DNA of 64,000 bases from Dichomitus squalens LYAD-421 SS1 (lineage: Eukaryota; Basidiomycota; Agaricomycetes; Polyporales; Polyporaceae): contig NW_006766888.1 of the NCBI RefSeq assembly GCF_000275845.1, positions 921,701 through 985,700 of the forward strand, read 5' to 3'. The notes below the pieces were generated by a model. The model saw only the letters and a list, made by a program, of their open reading frames with translations. It made no database searches and was not told the DNA's origin. How positions within the stretch are numbered: position 1 is the first letter of the stretch; every line of letters begins with the position of its first letter. A program made the translations under genes and the position numbers. Shown one piece after another: positions 59,118-64,000 of this stretch.

Positions 59118-60801
59118 CTACTTTTGTGCATTTGGCGCAAGGCACGTCGCAACGAGCGAGGTATCCGTCCAGACACCATTGCTGTACGTCGGGACCTCCC
59201 CGAGCACGTACCCCTGGTAGAAGTTGCCCGCCGCCCAGCCGACGTACCCCAAGAACACTGCATCGTTTCATGCGTCAGCCCGTTCAAATTCGCGCGCGAA
59301 GCCGAGGACAGGGAGCAAGAAGAGGCCGCTCACCGTCCGAGTTGGCGTTTTGGTACGCGATCTGCTCGCACATGTACGTCTCGCACGACGCGACGTTCCC
59401 GCCGCCGGTCTCGGTGTTGAACGCCTGCCGCCCGTTGCACCGGAGCCACTCCGCGAGCGGGGCCCACGCGTTGTCGATGTTGTTCGTCACGCAGTCCTCG
59501 TGCGTTCCTCTGTGCGTCCCCGTGCGGCCCGTCAGTAGGCAGCCAGAGAAAGAGGCAGCAGGGACGTACGAGTTGTCGGAGTCGAGGTACTTGTGGACGT
59601 CGAAGATGAGGTTCGTCACGCTCCCGTCGGGGTTCGTCACTTTCTTGAGCGCGTCGGCGGAGCCGTTCGAGACGAAGGTCTCCGCGGACGTCCAGTTGTT
59701 GCCCGGCAGAAGGATGAGCTGCGAAGTGGCGCTGCGCAGCCATGAAAACGTGAGCAATACGGATATTCGCCAGCAACCCGTCGGACGTACCCCGCTTGGC
59801 GAATGGCCGTGACGGCAGCTTGGACACTGTCGGCCCAGGCGTTGATGTCTGGTACATCGTGGGGCTCGTTCATCCTACGCCCGAAGTCAGCACCTCATCC
59901 TCTTGAGTCGAACGTGGTGATGAAGATACGCACACGCCGAAGATGATCTTGTCGTTGTCCGCGTACTTGGCCGCGATGCTCGACCACAGCGCAGCGAAGT
60001 CCTGGTTCGTCGGCCCGCCCTGCCCAATGATCTGCGCAAACGACCCCCGCCCGTCAGTCAACCTCCCGCACCCGAGTCCCACCCAAGCAGCCCGCTCACC
60101 TCGCCGTTGAACCGCGCATAGTTATGCACGTCCACGATGCAGCTCGCACCGCTGTCCAGGCACGCCTGCACGAGCGCGTCGTACTCGGTCCAGTTGTCCT
60201 CGTCGATGTCCCCGTTCGCGGCGCCGTTCGTGAGGAACTGCCACCCGACGGGCAGCCGGAACACGTTGAAGCCGTCGTCCTCGACGAAGTGCTGCATCTG
60301 CCCCGCGCCGTCGGCGCCGTAGTACTGCGTCAGGGGCGGCCACGCGCCCGACGCGTTGCACGTCCCGTCCGTGCCGCACCCGAAGTCGAACCCGGCGATG
60401 TTCACGCCCGCGAAGCGCAGCTTGCCCGCTGACGCGGGGGGGATCTGGCAGGTCGAGGTGGGCGCGGGGGCGGAGGAGGTCGTGGAGGGGGAGACGGCCG
60501 TAGTGGCCGCTCCGGGGACGCATTGCGAGTAGGCTTGAGATGGTGTAAATTGGCGATTGGCACGAGCAGGAGACGAAGGCACGTACAGGAGTTGAGGACA
60601 GTGCAGACGGAGCCGGACTCGCAGGTGGTCGCGCCGGTCCAGCCCTGGCATCATACAAGTTAGCTTCGTACAGAACAGCGCGCATATAGCCGGAACCGCG
60701 CTCACCGTGCCACCACATTGGCCCCAGACAGGCGCAGCCGACTGTGCGCGGACAGTGACCGCAAGCGTGACAGCAGCGAGCAGGGCAGCGAACTTGGACA
60801 T
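59118..60801 (-). CDS. GH5 endo-beta-1,4-glucanase with N-terminal CBM1
   Basis: Eight exons (60801-60706, 60644-60587, 60533-60100, 60031-59934, 59874-59791, 59731-59570, 59509-59334, 59257-59118) give 415 residues. A signal peptide (MSKFAALLAAVTLAVTVRAQ) is followed by a family-1 cellulose-binding module (VWGQCGGTGWTGATTCESG, SQC), a Ser/Thr/Pro/Ala linker and a GH5 catalytic domain like fungal EG2/Cel5A. The acid/base is E232 (GVMNEPHD) and the nucleophile E344 (FNTETGGG); FDVHKYLDSD and WAAGNFY are further landmarks. It is secreted and cuts internal bonds of cellulose. The CBM1 reads NSSYSQC where most have two aromatic residues before SQC, because the exon 2/3 join creates Ser. Confidence 0.95.
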
Positions 60802-61896
60802 TTTGATGGGGAACGGGGTGACCTTCGAGCTGCTTTCCGCCCATGAATTGCCGACTTTATAGCTAACTCAGGACGGCTTCACGGCGCACCGATGAAGCCA
60901 TGTTCGCATCTAGAGCCGAAATTCGTACACCAGAACGCAGCTGCCGAGTACCTCCTCGAGGCGGCATATGTAACGTGAATGCCAGTATCTTCGTGTGCAA
61001 CGCGACTCGTACCTGGGATTGGCCACCGACAAGTGCCCGGGGCGCCCGACGGAGGTCAGTTGGCTCTTGCGGTCATCGAGCATCAGTACCGCTTGTTCAC
61101 CGCCAGCGACAGAAGACGATAGAGCAGATGTCGAGCAGGTCACATGGCGAAGCAGACGGTCCCGAGCGCCGCGAGGGATATTGGGAGAAGCTATCGCGTC
61201 GACGGTTGATATTCGCGGTATGTTCGGGGTGTACGTCGTGAGCTCGTCCTACACCTCGCATTTCTCGCGGACGACAAACCGTCCGTCTAGTGAGTGAAGC
61301 TAGTCTTGAGTAGAAACGGCGACGTATGTACGGTGAGGCAAACCGTCCGCACCTTCTTGCGGTGATGTGAATGGATACGAGGTCAAGAACGCCGACGCGG
61401 TAGGTTCGCACGCGGCTCAACGTCTCATAAACCTCGGATTCCAATCAGCCAACTTCCAATTGCCCAAGAACTGCTGGGAGACATTGTCATCTGTGAGTGT
61501 ATGCTGGTAGCTGTATATGCATGAGCTTGAGCGCTCTGGCGGGGAATAACCATGCTGTGGGATGCTTGGAAGAGGGGACCTGTCGTTGACCGCAGCAAGA
61601 GGTGACCACACAATTGGGAATCTTGGTACGAGCATGTCTTACAGCTCGCGGTGGAGGTATATACAAGCCGTCTATGCACAATTAGCTGAATATGGCCACA
61701 CAATCGAAGGCACTAGACATGCGAGGGGTTGAACAGAGTCAACAAACTACTGCACTACCCTGGCAACATCCATACACCGTGAAGAGGTCATTAGAGCCAC
61801 TATACGATACCGATAAGAACAACCACGACATCCAAACTACCAAATCTGTTGCTTTTACCTCGTGAACGCCAGGGCGCACGCGAGGCGCAAGGCTCT
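60802..61896. other. Intergenic region, no gene recognised
   Basis: Promoter of the endoglucanase and 3' flank of the hydroxylase. The scattered frames have no family resemblance. Confidence 0.5.
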
Positions 61897-63278
61897 CTAG
61901 ACGGGTAGGACGGTGTTGAAGACGTAGTCCCAGATCTTGCTCGTAACTCCGAAGCCAAGGTCGAAGTTCTTGTAGTGGTGGGCTAGGTGGTACTTCTTCA
62001 TTTCCTTGGCATACGCAGGGAGTCTCGTGTGGTGGAGACTGGACATAACGGTAAGAGAAAGCTTAGCTGGATGCTGGAGACGGAGACTTACGCGTAATGC
62101 ATGACGTCGTAAAGAACATCTGCATTCGATGTGATGAGAGACGATCCGTCATTAAGAGGCGAGCGTACCTACAGAACGTGAAGGAGCCGGCGATCACACC
62201 GTTAGCCATGGCCCTGGGGAAGATGAGGTGCGCCAGCCTGGTCATAGGCGTTGACAGGACGACGAAGAGCAACGGGGGCATGACCAGCCTCAGCCTGGGC
62301 CATGTTAGCATCAGCGTATACCATCGGGACACTCCTCTACTCACCTGTCCATGGGGAGGTAGTGGTGGATGCCATGCATCAAGAAGTGGAGCATCAACGC
62401 ATAGGGATGGTCGGGGAGAAGTCCGTCAATGTGGAACAAGAACCTGTGGAAGATGTACTCCAGAATGGTCCACACGAGGTTGCCGAGGAAAAACGACGGC
62501 ATGGCATAGAGGAAGGCTTGAGGGACAATACGACCAGCAAGCGCGGCCTTCACCGGTGCCAAAGGGTCCACGGCAAACGGAGGGAGTGAGTATGGTCCAT
62601 GCGAAAACTGGACCAAGGAGCGCAAGAAGATGTACCCCGCGATGGGTAGCCATACAATCGGCACGACATACCAAGCCGTCCTCGTGAACATCTGCACACA
62701 GTGTTATCAACGTAGTAGAGAAACAAGGTCGCGGCACGCATATACCTCGAGGTACCAAGGAGCAAACAGGCGGGGAGACTCATGGAGGTGACGGGGTTGG
62801 TGCACCTGCTGGAGGTAGTATGACTTGGACCAGTCGGCCCGGAACACTTGCATGAACAGAGGCTTCCTGAGGTCAAGGAACTGGTTCTTCTCGAAGTCCG
62901 CTGAAGTATCTGTTTCCTCAGGCTCGAAATCGTCGGGGGCCTCCCAGTCTAGAGATAACCCGTGAGCGAGGACCTGACCCGCCGCTTGGCAACGTACATA
63001 CTTTCGTCTACAATGTGTTCGCCTACCCCTAGTCTGCCAATCACGAACTCCTCAAGCATCTCGTATGCCGAGTCCGAATGCTCGTGCTCGGCCGAGTCCT
63101 TCATGATAGCACCAATGTCCTTGCCGGCATAGTTGAGGATGAGATCGTCTCCTCCGGGATGGTCGGCCAGGAAGGTGGTGACATCGTAAACCTTGCCGCC
63201 GCGGGTGACCCAGCAACTGGTGGTGCCTGAGTGCTTGGCGACGTCCTCCTCAGTGAAAATGCGGATGCGTTTCGACAT
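61897..63278 (-). CDS. Cytochrome b5-fused fatty-acid 2-hydroxylase (Scs7/FA2H type)
   Basis: Six exons (63278-63002, 62948-62746, 62691-62345, 62294-62173, 62119-62092, 62038-61897) give 372 residues. The N-terminal cytochrome b5 domain has the heme motif DHPGG (H40) and a second His near H67 (EHEHSDS). After a linker, hydrophobic segments enclose the histidine boxes of di-iron hydroxylases: HRFLFH, HFLMHGIHH, HHTRLP and HLAHH. The protein adds the 2-hydroxyl group to very-long-chain fatty acids of ceramide in the ER membrane, as yeast Scs7 does. Exon 5 is 28 nt. Length and domain order match the fungal family. Confidence 0.95.
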
Positions 63279-64000
63279 GGCCGAGCAAGTCTGGAGAAAG
63301 AACGGAGGGCAGAGAGAGAAGGCAGCCGGTTTAATCACACCACTTTCGAGGGTCAAATATGCCAGAAGCCATGATTCCCACGCCTTCCCTGTGCGCGCCG
63401 ATCGCGTTGCAGCGATGACCGACCTCGGTGGATCCAAATTGCTCCTAGAACTCCCGCCATACAGCCCAGGCTGATCCGGATGCGCCTTCTGTCAACGTTC
63501 TTCTCTGTATGAGCCATGCCGATGACGAGAACAGCTGAGCTACAGCCGGTTTCAGCTCGCTTGTCGTGAGAGCGCCGCGCCGCGTCTCGCGCATTTGCCT
63601 GTTTTCCCCTCCTAAGCGCCCCCAAAGGAACTTCGGACGACGATATCTCCTCGACAGCTCAATGTAACCACTTCATTCTTGCGTATTCTGGCTCAGGATT
63701 ACGACGCGCAGGGCACGGTATTGTATTGAAGTTGCGCCAACTCGACGTCACCAACTTCTGGGCATTCCCGCTCTCCCAGCTCCCTACTCGACTCGGACAG
63801 CGTTGTTGGCTGAATGGTATGGCGTACTCTCCCGGAAATTGTCGGAATGGTGAAGACAAGACGCTACCGAGGGCTCTGTGTCAAAAGGCGGTTTGTCCAG
63901 CGACAATCACGTCCACATAGGGTGGGCTCGGGTGGCAGCCCTCTTGGGCCAGCTCAAAGTCCTCGTCGGGGAGCACCAGACACCATGACTATGTGAGTAA
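63279..64000. other. Intergenic region; possible start of a new gene at the edge
   Basis: No gene recognised in 63279-63980. At the very end ATGACTAT (63985-63992) is followed by GTGAGT, which could be a first exon of a plus-strand gene running out of the window, but this cannot be tested here. Confidence 0.3.

Overview
The window looks like nuclear DNA of an Agaricomycete (Basidiomycota), most likely a wood-decaying polypore. Nearly every gene is broken by introns of about 45-65 nt with GT..AG borders. tRNA genes carry short introns. The gene content is typically agaricomycete: a DUF6533-like membrane protein, several RBR-type ubiquitin ligases, a Kre9/KNH1-like GPI protein, a PTH11/rhodopsin-like membrane protein, and a GH5 cellulase with a CBM1. 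No prokaryotic operons, plasmid or viral genes and no CRISPR arrays were seen. Exons were rebuilt by eye from reading frame, splice sites and family similarity, so multi-exon coordinates are models, not evidence from transcripts.

Layout. 1-1.4 kb: 3' part of a membrane-protein gene. 2.1-8.8 kb: two near-identical copies of a small two-pass membrane protein gene (with PPxY motifs) in direct orientation, flanking an RBMS-like RNA-binding protein gene; an intron-bearing tRNA-Lys-like gene lies just after copy 1. 9.1-15.2 kb (minus strand): a hydrophilic unknown protein, an APC/LAT-type amino-acid permease, and cyclophilin A. 15.2-20.4 kb: gene-poor, with an 0.88-kb TIR element bounded by TA. 20.4-24.1 kb: DUF6533-like gene, tRNA-His, GPI-anchored Kre9-like protein. 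25.3-32.5 kb (plus strand): an array of three RBR E3 ligases, with a small orphan gene between the first two and a small C1-like zinc-finger gene at the end. 33.0-41.97 kb (minus strand): ribosomal protein eL20, an ABCF ATPase, a GH1 beta-glucosidase, an OXLD1-like mitochondrial protein. 42.2-49.5 kb: CSN5 (plus), divergent from the OXLD1-like gene; CTP synthase (minus); a zinc alcohol/polyol dehydrogenase (plus). 50.6-63.3 kb (minus strand): PTH11-like protein, a 2.8-kb gene-poor gap, a large acidic protein with a possible pRiA4b ORF-3-like region, S1/P1 nuclease, GH5-CBM1 endoglucanase, and a cytochrome-b5/fatty-acid 2-hydroxylase.

Functionally this is a mixed housekeeping and lifestyle segment. 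Cellulose use is represented by a secreted endoglucanase and an intracellular beta-glucosidase, and phosphorus or nucleotide scavenging by the secreted nuclease. Protein-turnover control appears twice: the COP9 signalosome deneddylase CSN5 and the RBR ligase array. The most unusual points are the RBR array with its C1 companion, the apparently gene-converted PPxY membrane-protein pair, very small exons, recurrent GC-AG introns, several stop-free 3n introns that could be retained, and three inverted-repeat elements.
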